A stretch of DNA of 64,000 bases. Origin: an uncultured Anderseniella sp. (lineage in GTDB: Bacteria; Pseudomonadota; Alphaproteobacteria; Rhizobiales; Aestuariivirgaceae). This document shows positions 51,820 to 60,125 of the stretch, piece after piece (within the stretch, counting starts at the first letter, position 1; each line of letters begins with the position of its first letter). The position numbers and the translations under genes are program-made. Under the pieces are notes generated by a model. It had not been told where the DNA came from and ran no database searches. It worked only from the letters and a program-made list of their open reading frames with translations. The stretch covers positions 124,001 to 188,000 of the forward strand of contig CANKYU010000004.1 of NCBI GenBank assembly GCA_947488295.1, in the 5' to 3' direction.

Positions 51820-53043
51820 CTATCCGCGCTCGACATTCCCGCTTCTGACCGGAACACCAAACTCCTCGAAACAGACATCTGCAAGTTTGGCGACGCCGGT
51901 GCGGATGTTGTCGATTGACGGATGACCGAAACACAAACGCATGCGGTGCTTGTTGGCATCTCCGTCGACAGTCCACTGGGAGCCGGGATTGATTTCCACA
52001 CCCTGCTCCAGTGCCACCTGATACAACCGGTCGGTATCGACGTTTTCAGGCAGGGAGACCCATAGATAGATACCGCCGACCGGCCGGTCGTAATCTACGC
52101 AGTCTCCGAAGTGCTCATCGAGCGAGTCGCACAGAGCGTCAGCCTTGGCTTTCAGCATCGGCAGCAGGTCTGATACATGGGTGTCGAAATTTGCCGGCAG
52201 GTATTCCGCCAGCACCATCTGCTCCAGTGCGCCACTGCCCGCATCGGTCTTCAATGGCAGGATGGAGCTCAGCAACTGCCAGGGAGCAACCAGATAGCCG
52301 ACCCGCAAGGCAGGCGCGATGGTCTTGGAGAATGTGCCGCAGTAAATCACCCGCTGATCGTCGTCCAGTGCATGAATTGCCGGCGGACGCACGCCGGTAA
52401 ACACCAGGTCGGCATAACAGTCGTCTTCAAAGATCGGCACGTCGTAGGTCTTTGCCAGTGCCAGCATTTCGCGGCGCCGTTCCACCGGCATGACCGACCC
52501 GGTCGGGTTCTGGACAGTGGGAATGGTGTAGATGAATTTCGGCTTGCGGCCTGACGCTGCCAGATCCGACAATGACCGTTCCAGCACATCCATGCGCATG
52601 CCGTCCTGATCCAGGTCTATGCCGATATAATCGACACCGAGAGCGTCGAGCCGGCTCAGTGCTCCTGAGTAGTTCGCCGCCTCCAGCAAGACAACATCGC
52701 CCTTGTTCAGCAGCACCTTGTTGACCAGGTCCAGAGCCTGCAGAGACCCGCTGGTCAGCAGCACCTCGTGCGGTGTCACATCGATTCCGGTGCGCTTCTT
52801 CAGGCAGTCGCAAACAAACTCACGCAATGGCAGATGACCCTGCGGCCCACTGTCCATGCCGTATTTTGCCATGGCATGACCCTGGTCACGGATCACCTTT
52901 CGAACCGCGTCGCCAAGCGCTTCGACCGGGACGCTCGGCTCGTCGATGTTACCGCCTACGAAATGATACGGCGGATAACCTGAAAACCTGGCTGCCTTGC
53001 CCGTGGCCGCTGTAGAAAGCACGGAGCCGAATTCAAATGCCAT
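51820..53043 (-). CDS. PLP-dependent aminotransferase, 2-aminoadipate/MocR-aminotransferase type
   Basis: A 407-residue class I/II fold-type I enzyme without the N-terminal winged helix of MocR regulators. The PLP lysine is in YCGTFSKTIAPALRVGYLVAP, the PLP aspartate in PIFEDDCYADLVF, and TIPTVQNPTGSVM is the cofactor-phosphate region. Likely a 2-oxoglutarate-linked transaminase acting on 2-aminoadipate, kynurenine or similar. It is convergent with the importer operon. Its start is one base from the stop of the lytic transglycosylase, so it is probably co-transcribed with it. Confidence 0.88.
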   Translation of the reverse strand: MAFEFGSVLSTAATGKAARFSGYPPYHFVGGNIDEPSVPVEALGDAVRKVIRDQGHAMAKYGMDSGPQGHLPLREFVCDCLKKRTGIDVTPHEVLLTSGSLQALDLVNKVLLNKGDVVLLEAANYSGALSRLDALGVDYIGIDLDQDGMRMDVLERSLSDLAASGRKPKFIYTIPTVQNPTGSVMPVERRREMLALAKTYDVPIFEDDCYADLVFTGVRPPAIHALDDDQRVIYCGTFSKTIAPALRVGYLVAPWQLLSSILPLKTDAGSGALEQMVLAEYLPANFDTHVSDLLPMLKAKADALCDSLDEHFGDCVDYDRPVGGIYLWVSLPENVDTDRLYQVALEQGVEINPGSQWTVDGDANKHRMRLCFGHPSIDNIRTGVAKLADVCFEEFGVPVRSGNVERG

Positions 53044-53044
53044 T

Positions 53045-53833
53045 CTACTTCACCCGTTCAGCAAACACCGCGATGGCGACCTGATACTTCCTGGACTTGT
53101 TCCATTCAGCCAGTGCCCGTTGTTTGAAGCCACCACCCCGGCGCCAGCCCTTGCGCTTCAGGTAGTTCGCCGTGGACGCCAGCACATCTGCTGTCGAGCG
53201 CACCAGGTCGCGGCGGCCATCGCCATTGTAGTCAACCGCATAGTTCAGATAGCTCGAGGCCAGAAACTGGGTCTGTCCCAACTCACCGGCCCAGGCGCCG
53301 CGCATCTGCCTTGGCGTCATCCAGCCGCGATGGGCAATTTTCAGAGCCGCCATGAGCTCGTTCTTGAAAAAAGCCGAACGGCGGCAGTCATAAGCCAGTG
53401 TCGCCAGCGACCGGAATACGTTCATATTGCCGCGATTGGCGCCGAAATCGGTTTCCATTGCCCAGATCGCCACAATGATCTCCTTGGGCACACCGTATTT
53501 TTTCTCTATCGCGGCAAACAGGCGTGCGTGTTTTCTCAGCTTCTGTTTCGCGCGCTTGATACGACCCGGGGTAACCCGGCCCTTGATGAACGCCGCCTGC
53601 GATATCCGGAAAGACTTCTGGTTACGATCCAGCCGGATAACCTGTCTCGAATAGGTCAGGCCGTTCAGCGACTTCAGCGCCCGTTTGCCGATACCCTTGG
53701 CCGCTGCTTCCTTCTTGAAGCTCCCCAGCCAGCGGTCAAACCCGGCTCCCGTATTCCCGCACGACGCAGCCGCGGCAGGGCCCGCCGCCAACACCATGAA
53801 CAGTCCGGCAACAGCAAGTGTCTTGAGCTTCAT
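53045..53833 (-). CDS. lytic murein transglycosylase, MltB/SLT_2 family (short form)
   Basis: A 262-residue exported enzyme that cleaves peptidoglycan between MurNAc and GlcNAc with anhydro-ring formation. Signal peptide about 1-22 (GLFMVLAAGPAAAA). The catalytic Glu is in AIWAMETDFGANRG; RSLATLAYDCRRS, GAWAGELGQTQFLASSYL and NGDGRRDLVRSTADVLASTANYL are the other SLT_2 blocks. It stops after the catalytic domain, without a peptidoglycan-binding domain, unlike its paralogue at 56672. GGAG precedes the ATG. Confidence 0.9.
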   Translation of the reverse strand: MKLKTLAVAGLFMVLAAGPAAAASCGNTGAGFDRWLGSFKKEAAAKGIGKRALKSLNGLTYSRQVIRLDRNQKSFRISQAAFIKGRVTPGRIKRAKQKLRKHARLFAAIEKKYGVPKEIIVAIWAMETDFGANRGNMNVFRSLATLAYDCRRSAFFKNELMAALKIAHRGWMTPRQMRGAWAGELGQTQFLASSYLNYAVDYNGDGRRDLVRSTADVLASTANYLKRKGWRRGGGFKQRALAEWNKSRKYQVAIAVFAERVK

Positions 53834-53995
53834 GAACGCATCTCCAGCTAACATTGGTGAATCATCTTCCACAGTCTGCCGTGCTTGCCCGATTATTGAA
53901 AGGTTCATCGGATTGCATCTTTCGCATTCACATGTTGGCAACAAAACAGTTGGTACAAAGATTTATTTGGCAACCATGCAGTGAGGCAAACGGCA

Positions 53996-54646
53996 ATGAT
54001 CAGAACCGATCAGGAAGGATGGCGGTATTCGCGGGATATCGTCATAGAAGAAACCCACAGATTAATACGGGCAGAAGCGTATCAGCAGGCAGAAAGCAAT
54101 CTGGCAGATGCTTTGAAGACGTGTGCAAGCCGGCGTTTTGACATGATCCTCGAGAACGAGTTCTCAATCTCCCAGGATCAAATGATCGCATGGCTTGATG
54201 CGGAAATTCGCCGCCACATCGACGATGGAAATTGCGTTGCGATGCAGCTCGAGCTCACCAGAAACCTTGCAGATGATACCGACTGGATCTGTTGCAGCTA
54301 CGGGTTCACCGCCAATGCGTTCCCGTACGCTGATCTGACACTGGAAGAATTTGCCTCAATGGAGAAAAACAATCGCTACTGGCAGACCGAATTTGACTGG
54401 CTGGACAATGGCGACATCGAGTTGAAAGGTTTTGAAACATTCGTTGCGGCACGGCGAGACCTTCAGATAAAGCAGAAAGACGACGGCATTGCCTGTCAGA
54501 TCGCAGAGCTGATCCTGGGTGTGAAATACCATCGCCTGATCGGCGAGGCGGCAACGAAAACCAGCCAGGGATCGTTCTGGTTAATCGTCCAGGACCACGA
54601 TAGCTACTATGTCCCGACAGTCGTAAGAAAAACCAAAAGCGCCTGA
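53996..54646 (+). CDS. hypothetical cytoplasmic protein
   Basis: A 216-residue soluble acidic protein with no signal peptide or membrane segment. I do not recognise it. Visible patterns: an N-terminal helical region (ETHRLIRAEAYQQAESNLADAL), a cysteine pair in WICCSYGF, and a basic C-terminus. Start ATG 53996 has GAGG nine bases upstream; GTG 53981 is an alternative. It is divergent from the short MltB gene and convergent with the amidase, which ends 3 bp after it. Confidence 0.6.
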   Translation: MIRTDQEGWRYSRDIVIEETHRLIRAEAYQQAESNLADALKTCASRRFDMILENEFSISQDQMIAWLDAEIRRHIDDGNCVAMQLELTRNLADDTDWICCSYGFTANAFPYADLTLEEFASMEKNNRYWQTEFDWLDNGDIELKGFETFVAARRDLQIKQKDDGIACQIAELILGVKYHRLIGEAATKTSQGSFWLIVQDHDSYYVPTVVRKTKSA

Positions 54647-54648
54647 AA

Positions 54649-56094
54649 TCAAGCCATCGAGACATGAAGTGGCGGCACCCGGCCGGCCCACGGCATGGCC
54701 TCTTCAAGTGCAGCACCCAGCGCAATCAACAGATGTTCGCATGCCGGACCTGCTCCCAGCTGCACCCCGATTGGCAAGCCGTTGCTGTGCATGGCCAGAG
54801 GCAGCGAGATCGCCGGCGTACCGGCGATATTGTATGGAAACGCAAACTGCACCGGCTCATCAGCCAGCACCATGTATTCTTCCGCCGACAGGCCCGGCAG
54901 GTTCAGCCCGTATCGTCCGTGCGGCTGGGAAACCTGCGCCGTGGCCGGTGACAGCAGCACATCATAACGCGAGAAGAACCGGCCGATCTCGCGCCTTGCC
55001 TGATTGATCCAGGCAAGGCCATCGAGAAACTCGTACGGGTCCATGTCGCGGGCACGCTGATAGATTTCCCATGTCACCGGCTCCAGGTTGTCCGGTCCCG
55101 GCACCCTGCCCGTCTTCGAACCGATATTGTCCAGCATCTTGTGAAATCCGAAGAACCAGATCGAGCACATCATCTCGGACGCCGCTTCCTGGTCAAACAC
55201 CAGGTCAGCCTGCTCAACCATATGCCCCATGTCGGCGAATTCGTGTGCAGTTGCTTCAACAGCTGCGGCCACTTCTGCATCGACCGGCGCATCCATTGTC
55301 GGCGCGATTGTCCAGCCTATGCGAAGCTTTTCAGGCTGGCGCTTCAACCAGGGCATGAAACCATCATCAGGTGCTGGAATACGAAACGGATCACCGGCCT
55401 GTGGCACACTCAGGCAATCCAGCATCGCCGCCGTGTCGCGCATGGTGCGGGTCTGCACAAAATTCATGGCCAGTCCGAAACCGCCCTCGTCCATATGCGG
55501 ACCGGCTGACACCCGCCCTCGCGACGGTTTCAGGCCAATGCCACCGCACCAGCTGGCCGGAATGCGAATTGAACCACCGATATCGGAGCCATGGGCAATG
55601 GGTACAACGCCCGCTGCCACGGCGGCTGCGGCCCCACCGCTTGATCCCCCGGCAGAATAGCCTTCCCGCCATGGTGTGGACGTATTGCCGTACAGCAGAT
55701 TTTCCGTTGAGGTGGCAATGGAGTATTCCGGTGCGTTGGACCGCCCGAGAATGTTCAGACCCGCCGCCCGGAACATTTCGGCCAGATGTGTATCGCCGTC
55801 ACACACATAGCCTTTGGCCAGCCGCGATCCGAACTCGACCTTGCGGCCCTTTTCATAACCGCGCACATCCTTGATCAGCATCGGTACACCGCGAAACGGT
55901 CCATCACCGAGCAGGCTTTCATTCAGCCCGCCGATACGATCGTCATAGGTTTCCACGACCGCATTGATCTTCGGGTTGGCACGCGCGATTGCCTCGTTCG
56001 CCAGATGTGCCACCTCTTTGGCAGTGACCTCGCGCCGCCGGATCAGCGCAGCCAGCCCGGTGGCATCCAGGCCAGCATACTCGGCAAGCTTCAT
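54649..56094 (-). CDS. amidase (amidase signature family)
   Basis: A 481-residue amidase. The Ser-cisSer-Lys triad is visible: Lys in MLIKDVRG near residue 74, cis-Ser in GGSSGGAAAA near 150, and the nucleophile Ser in GSDIGGSIRIPAS near 173. It is closest in look to 6-aminohexanoate-cyclic-dimer hydrolase and aryl-acylamidase type enzymes; no GatB/C partner is present, so it is not GatA. The substrate is unknown. Its ATG overlaps the stop of the SRPBCC gene. Confidence 0.9.
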   Translation of the reverse strand: MKLAEYAGLDATGLAALIRRREVTAKEVAHLANEAIARANPKINAVVETYDDRIGGLNESLLGDGPFRGVPMLIKDVRGYEKGRKVEFGSRLAKGYVCDGDTHLAEMFRAAGLNILGRSNAPEYSIATSTENLLYGNTSTPWREGYSAGGSSGGAAAAVAAGVVPIAHGSDIGGSIRIPASWCGGIGLKPSRGRVSAGPHMDEGGFGLAMNFVQTRTMRDTAAMLDCLSVPQAGDPFRIPAPDDGFMPWLKRQPEKLRIGWTIAPTMDAPVDAEVAAAVEATAHEFADMGHMVEQADLVFDQEAASEMMCSIWFFGFHKMLDNIGSKTGRVPGPDNLEPVTWEIYQRARDMDPYEFLDGLAWINQARREIGRFFSRYDVLLSPATAQVSQPHGRYGLNLPGLSAEEYMVLADEPVQFAFPYNIAGTPAISLPLAMHSNGLPIGVQLGAGPACEHLLIALGAALEEAMPWAGRVPPLHVSMA

Positions 56095-56621
56095 TCGCCT
56101 TCCGCCACCACGCGCAGTTTGGCCAGGCCCTTTTCATATGTCTCACCAACATCGGACTTGATCATCGGTCCGAACCAGCGTGCGATCGGATTGTTGCCAA
56201 GCTCCGATTGCATCGACCAGGTCACCTTGGTGCCGCCAGCATCAGGCGCAAGATCGAAGCGTGCCGACGCTGTACCCATCTGGCCGAAGTCCAGTGCCGT
56301 GACCAGTTTTTCGTTGGCAGCTGATTCAACAACTTTCATATTGCCGTCACCCATTTCGGCTGACTGCCATGACATGACCTGTCCGATGCCGTCTTCGGCG
56401 CCTGAGAATTCAACCTTCATGTCCGGGTCCAGGTCCGCCCATGGCGACCACTTGTTGAAGGCTTTGAGATTGGCCACATGCGGAAATATCTTGTCCGCCG
56501 GCGCGTTGATTACCAGGTCTCGCGACACACTGACCTGGGACGGCATCAGCATGCCGCCGCCAACCACGACCAGCACCACGACACCAACAGCCACCAACAG
56601 CCATTTGAAGATTTTTTTCAT
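56091..56621 (-). CDS. membrane-anchored SRPBCC (polyketide cyclase/START-like) protein
   Basis: A 176-residue protein with one N-terminal transmembrane helix (about 5-27, WLLVAVGVVVLVVVGGGML) and an SRPBCC ligand-binding domain: RDLVINAPADKIFPHVANLKAFNKWSPW and FDLAPDAGGTKVTWSMQ. Ligand unknown. It is the first gene of a two-gene unit with the amidase (ATGA overlap). It is not the CoxG protein sometimes found with CO dehydrogenase genes; it is far from that locus and membrane-tethered. Confidence 0.87.
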   Translation of the reverse strand: MKKIFKWLLVAVGVVVLVVVGGGMLMPSQVSVSRDLVINAPADKIFPHVANLKAFNKWSPWADLDPDMKVEFSGAEDGIGQVMSWQSAEMGDGNMKVVESAANEKLVTALDFGQMGTASARFDLAPDAGGTKVTWSMQSELGNNPIARWFGPMIKSDVGETYEKGLAKLRVVAEGE

Positions 56622-56671
56622 CAGGAACTCCCATTCCTTGAGTGCTTGAAAACCGTCCCCGGCAAATCGCC

Positions 56672-57895
56672 CTATCTGATCCGGCGCATGAATTCAGGTG
56701 TCGGATATCCGTCTGCCGGCATCTTCAGCTTGAGTTGCATGTCACGCACCGCAGCGCGCGACTTGGCGCCAAGCGTTCCATCAACACCGCCCACATCGTA
56801 GCCGCGCCGTTCCAGGGCCGTCTGCACCGCCTTCACTTCCTTGTAGCCCATCTTGGCCACCTTGCCACGGCCCGGACTGGCCTTCGGCGCACCAAGATAG
56901 CGCGTCCCGAGATAGGCGGCGGTCAGTGAATATGTCAGTGATTCATTCCACGTGAGATAGGCATCGAAATTCGGATAGCCCAGGAATGCCGGACCATTGC
57001 GGCCCATGGGCAGGATCAGGGATGCCGGCAGGCTGTCGGCTTTCAGGCTCTTGCCGCCACGCCGCTTCACACCCCATTTGGCCCACTGCGAGCGCGGGTG
57101 CTTGATGGTGACATCGGCTTGCTCCCACGGCATGCTGCGTGGCACTTCCACTTCCTGCAGCCAGGGCTGGCCCTTCTGCCAGCCGAGGTATTTCATGTAG
57201 TTGGCCGCGGACGCCAGTGCGTCCCCGGAAGACTTGACCATGTTGCGGCGGCCATCGCCGTCAAAGTCCACGGCATGTCTGTCATAGTAGGATGGCAGGA
57301 ACTGCAACTGGCCGAGTTCGCCCGCCCAGGCACCCTTCATTTCGCCAAGCCGCAGGTCGCCTTTCTGCAGAAGGGTGAGCGCGGCAAGCAGCTCCCTGTT
57401 GAATTTCTCCGGCCGGCGGCAGTCATAGGCAAGCGTCGCCAGAGACCGGATCGTCGAATCATTGCCGAGGAAGCCGCCAAAATCGGTCTCCAGCGCCCAG
57501 AACGCGGTAACCACCTCGCCCGGCACGCCATATTTGCTCTTGATGGAATTGAACATCCTGGCATTGGACTTGAGCTTTGCCCGGCCCGTCTTGAGCCTGC
57601 CCGCCGAAATCAGCTTGCCGGAAAAGGTCAGCCAGTCATCGGAGAAAATGATCTGGGTGCGGTCTTTCTTGATAATGCTCTTGTTGAACGTCACGCCATC
57701 AAGCGCGGCGCTTATCACCCGCCGCGAGATGCCCGCAGCGGCTGCGTCCTGCTTGAAGCCCGACAGCCAGCGATCGAAACTGCCGGTATTCCTGCAGGTC
57801 GACTTGGCTTCCGCCGTTTGAGTGACTACCGGTGATGCAAACACCGCTGCCGCCATCAGTGACGCCGCAATGGCAGACGCAAAACGCAAGCTCAT
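56672..57895 (-). CDS. lytic murein transglycosylase, MltB family, with C-terminal peptidoglycan-binding domain
   Basis: A 407-residue exported enzyme. Signal peptide about 1-29. The catalytic domain has Glu in AFWALETDFGGFLG, then RSLATLAYDCRRPEKF, GAWAGELGQLQFLPSYY and FDGDGRRNMVKSSGDALASAANYM. The C-terminal domain (about 350-407) is a PG_binding_1 repeat, KAVQTALERRGYDVGGVDGTLGAKSRAAVRDMQ. AGGAGG precedes the ATG. It is a full-length paralogue of the short enzyme 3 kb away on the same strand. Confidence 0.93.
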   Translation of the reverse strand: MSLRFASAIAASLMAAAVFASPVVTQTAEAKSTCRNTGSFDRWLSGFKQDAAAAGISRRVISAALDGVTFNKSIIKKDRTQIIFSDDWLTFSGKLISAGRLKTGRAKLKSNARMFNSIKSKYGVPGEVVTAFWALETDFGGFLGNDSTIRSLATLAYDCRRPEKFNRELLAALTLLQKGDLRLGEMKGAWAGELGQLQFLPSYYDRHAVDFDGDGRRNMVKSSGDALASAANYMKYLGWQKGQPWLQEVEVPRSMPWEQADVTIKHPRSQWAKWGVKRRGGKSLKADSLPASLILPMGRNGPAFLGYPNFDAYLTWNESLTYSLTAAYLGTRYLGAPKASPGRGKVAKMGYKEVKAVQTALERRGYDVGGVDGTLGAKSRAAVRDMQLKLKMPADGYPTPEFMRRIR

Positions 57896-57997
57896 GAATT
57901 CCTCCTAAGGGACCAGTTCCGGGATTCTTTTATGGTGTGCAAAGGATGTCCGCTGCCGCGATCAAAATCAAGCATGTTGCAGGGTACCACCCTGAAT

Positions 57998-58384
57998 TCA
58001 CCCGCAGCGCGCCCGCATGTTCCAGCCTACCGTGCTGGGCAGCACGCTGCCGTCGAGAATCTGTGCCTTCTGGCCGTCCTTGCAGGCGAAGTGGTTGACG
58101 GCGTTGCGCCCTACCTCTGACACGATACGTGCGTCTTCAGTGGTTTTGCCAAGGCGGCGGCCCCTGGCGGACACGTTCACCGTGTAAACCTGCTCGGCGA
58201 TGATGTGCCTGAACTGAACCTGGTAGGTGCGCCCGTTATAGTACAACGGCTCCGTATGGGACTCACCCTGAGCATAGGGCGACGGGTTGGTATTGATCGA
58301 TGCCAGCTTCGGTTTTTCCGATGCACAGGCAGACAGCGCCAGCACCGTCACACCGAACACGGCAATCAACTTGGCTGGGCGCAT
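57998..58384 (-). CDS. small lipoprotein of unknown function
   Basis: A 128-residue lipoprotein: signal peptide with lipobox LSAC (lipidated Cys about residue 20), then a short domain with YYNGRTYQVQFRHIIAEQVYTVNVSARGRRLGK and two further cysteines (FACKDG and ARCG). Start ATG 58384 has GGGGA upstream. Its start region faces the aspartate-type aminotransferase gene. No family recognised. Confidence 0.75.
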   Translation of the reverse strand: MRPAKLIAVFGVTVLALSACASEKPKLASINTNPSPYAQGESHTEPLYYNGRTYQVQFRHIIAEQVYTVNVSARGRRLGKTTEDARIVSEVGRNAVNHFACKDGQKAQILDGSVLPSTVGWNMRARCG

Positions 58385-58470
58385 ATTGTTCAATCCCCTT
58401 CACGCCAGCTCAAACGCATGGCATAGCAGGCAGTCGTCACTCCAATATCTGTTTACAAGCTGATTCCACA

Positions 58471-59682
58471 ATGAAACCATTTGATCCCGCCAGCGCCCTG
58501 TCCGCTCGCACTTCCGCCATTGAAGAGATCGCCATCATCGCCATGGCCCAAAAAGCCCGCGAACTGAAAGCGCAGGGAGCAGATGTCGTGTCGCTGACCA
58601 TCGGGGAGCCCGATTTCGATACGCCGGTTGCCATCCGGCAGGCGGCCGTGGACGCGATGAATGCAGGCTTTACCCATTACGCGCCCATCGCCGGATACCC
58701 GGAACTGCGCTCAGCCATCGCCGAGCGGTTGAACCAGGATAACGCCATCCCGGTCGAACCGACAGGCGTGGTACTGTCGAACGGGGCCAAGCAGGCGCTG
58801 ACCAATACCTGCTTCGCCACGCTGGACGACGGCGATGAGGTGATCCTGATCGCACCGTTCTGGGCGGCCTATGAAGGCATTGTCAAAATGGCAGGCGGGG
58901 TGCCGGTGGTTATCTCGGCAGGTGCCGATACCGGCTTCAAGCCGACCATCGGGCAGGTTGCCGATGCCATGAACGAGCGCACCAAGCTGATCATGCTCAA
59001 CTCTCCGTCCAACCCGTCAGGTGCGGTCTGGAATGCAGATGAACTGCAGGCACTGGCAGACCTGGTGCAGGCCCATCCGCGCTGCCTGGTGCTGGCCGAC
59101 GAGATATACGAGGACATCTGGTTTGAACAACGCCCAACCTCCATCGCCTCCTTGCCCGACATGTTCGAGCGCACCATCACCGTCAACGGATTTTCAAAAG
59201 CTTATGCCATGACCGGATGGCGGGTCGGATACTCAGCCTCATGCGAACCGCTGGCGAAAGCCATCTCCAAGGTTCAGGGCACCTTTACCGCCGGTGGCAA
59301 TGCGTTTGCCCAGCAAGGCGCGCTGGCCGCCATAACCGGCCCGCGTGATGAGGTTGACGCCATGCGCGCCTCCTATCATCGCCGCCGAGACCTGATCGTG
59401 TCACTGCTCGCCGACATTCCCGGCATCAAGGTGGTCTCGCCACCGGCGTCATTTTACGTATTCCCGGACATTTCCGGCCTGCTCGGCAAAGCGGCGGGCA
59501 ATACAAGGCTGGAGACCGATGTGGAATTCTGCCACTGGCTGCTCGACGAGTATCACGTGGCAACGGTGCCCGGCTCCGCATTCGGCGGGCCCGGCTGCAT
59601 CCGGCTGTCGTTTGCGGCCAGCGATGAGGACATCACCACGGCCATGTCCCGTCTGGCCAAGGCTGCGGCAACACTGGCCTGA
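58471..59682 (+). CDS. aspartate/aromatic-type aminotransferase (class I, subgroup I-gamma)
   Basis: A 403-residue class I aminotransferase. The N-terminal AIIAMAQKARELKAQGADVVSLTIGEPDFDTP is typical of the bacterial aspartate aminotransferase I-gamma group; the PLP Lys is in NGFSKAYAMTGWRVGY, and the PLP Asp region is VLADEIYEDIWF. It probably transaminates aspartate or a related amino acid with 2-oxoglutarate. The start ATG 58471 is weakly preceded by a ribosome site. Single gene, divergent from the lipoprotein. Confidence 0.88.
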   Translation: MKPFDPASALSARTSAIEEIAIIAMAQKARELKAQGADVVSLTIGEPDFDTPVAIRQAAVDAMNAGFTHYAPIAGYPELRSAIAERLNQDNAIPVEPTGVVLSNGAKQALTNTCFATLDDGDEVILIAPFWAAYEGIVKMAGGVPVVISAGADTGFKPTIGQVADAMNERTKLIMLNSPSNPSGAVWNADELQALADLVQAHPRCLVLADEIYEDIWFEQRPTSIASLPDMFERTITVNGFSKAYAMTGWRVGYSASCEPLAKAISKVQGTFTAGGNAFAQQGALAAITGPRDEVDAMRASYHRRRDLIVSLLADIPGIKVVSPPASFYVFPDISGLLGKAAGNTRLETDVEFCHWLLDEYHVATVPGSAFGGPGCIRLSFAASDEDITTAMSRLAKAAATLA

Positions 59683-59706
59683 AGCTCTCGGAACACCTGT
59701 GCGCAC

Positions 59707-59745
59707 AAAAAAGCAGGTTGCCTTCTTTTCAGAAGAACAACCTGC
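59707..59745 (-). terminator. rho-independent terminator for the small minus-strand gene
   Basis: GCAGGTTG pairs with CAACCTGC (59713-59720 and 59738-59745), with a further inner TTCT/AGAA pairing. Read on the minus strand it is followed by six Ts (plus 59707-59712). It lies 56 bp beyond the stop of the 55-residue ORF and has no other minus-strand gene upstream. Confidence 0.8.
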
Positions 59746-59800
59746 GGGGGGACCTGGGATAGGGAGGGAGAATACACCAGGAAGGGGAGTTGGGGGTAAT

Positions 59801-59968
59801 CTAATGGCCTCGCGCCATGTTTCCGGCCTCAGGCGCAGTAAAGATATTCTTTACCATTGCAGCCAATCCACTAAACGCACTTGTGAATGCTTCTGAGCGC
59901 TCAGAGTGCGCCTTGCGCATATAGAAGTCGATAACATCCGCGTCGATATTCGTGCTTTGTGTCTTCAT
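59801..59968 (-). CDS. 55-residue small protein, divergent from lysR
   Basis: A small gene below usual length cut-offs. The ATG at 59968 is preceded by AAAGGAA with nine bases spacing, and the frame ends in TAG at 59801 ahead of a strong terminator. The product is MKTQSTNIDADVIDFYMRK followed by AHSERSEAFTSAF and SGLAAMVKNIFTAPE, with a likely amphipathic helix and no signal peptide or metal motif. I do not recognise the family; DUF1127-type small proteins are of similar size but lack this pattern. It is divergent from a GcvA-type regulator, with a T-N11-A palindrome between them, so it may be that regulator's target. Confidence 0.7.
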   Translation of the reverse strand: MKTQSTNIDADVIDFYMRKAHSERSEAFTSAFSGLAAMVKNIFTAPEAGNMARGH

Positions 59969-60035
59969 AACGCTGAATTCCTTTGTTTTTCTGATGATAT
60001 GCCTGTTTGGGTGGCGTCAGTTGGTCGGGCACATC

Positions 60036-60048
60036 TTCATCTGATGAA
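60036..60048. promoter_or_regulatory. LysR-type T-N11-A box candidate
   Basis: TTCATC-T-GATGAA, a perfect 6-1-6 inverted repeat of the T-N11-A form bound by LysR-type regulators, lying in the 157-bp space between the divergent small gene (start 59968) and the lysR gene (start 60126). Confidence 0.5.
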
Positions 60049-60125
60049 ACTGAAAATAGGGACTTCCATTGTGTTGCGCAAACGAGTTATTCTGCTCACC
60101 AGTTAAATAAATTTTGTTGGTGATC

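Noticed and set aside
56091..56621. SRPBCC protein as CoxG of the CO dehydrogenase system
   Set aside because: It is membrane-anchored by an N-terminal helix, coupled to an amidase gene and 25 kb from the cox genes.
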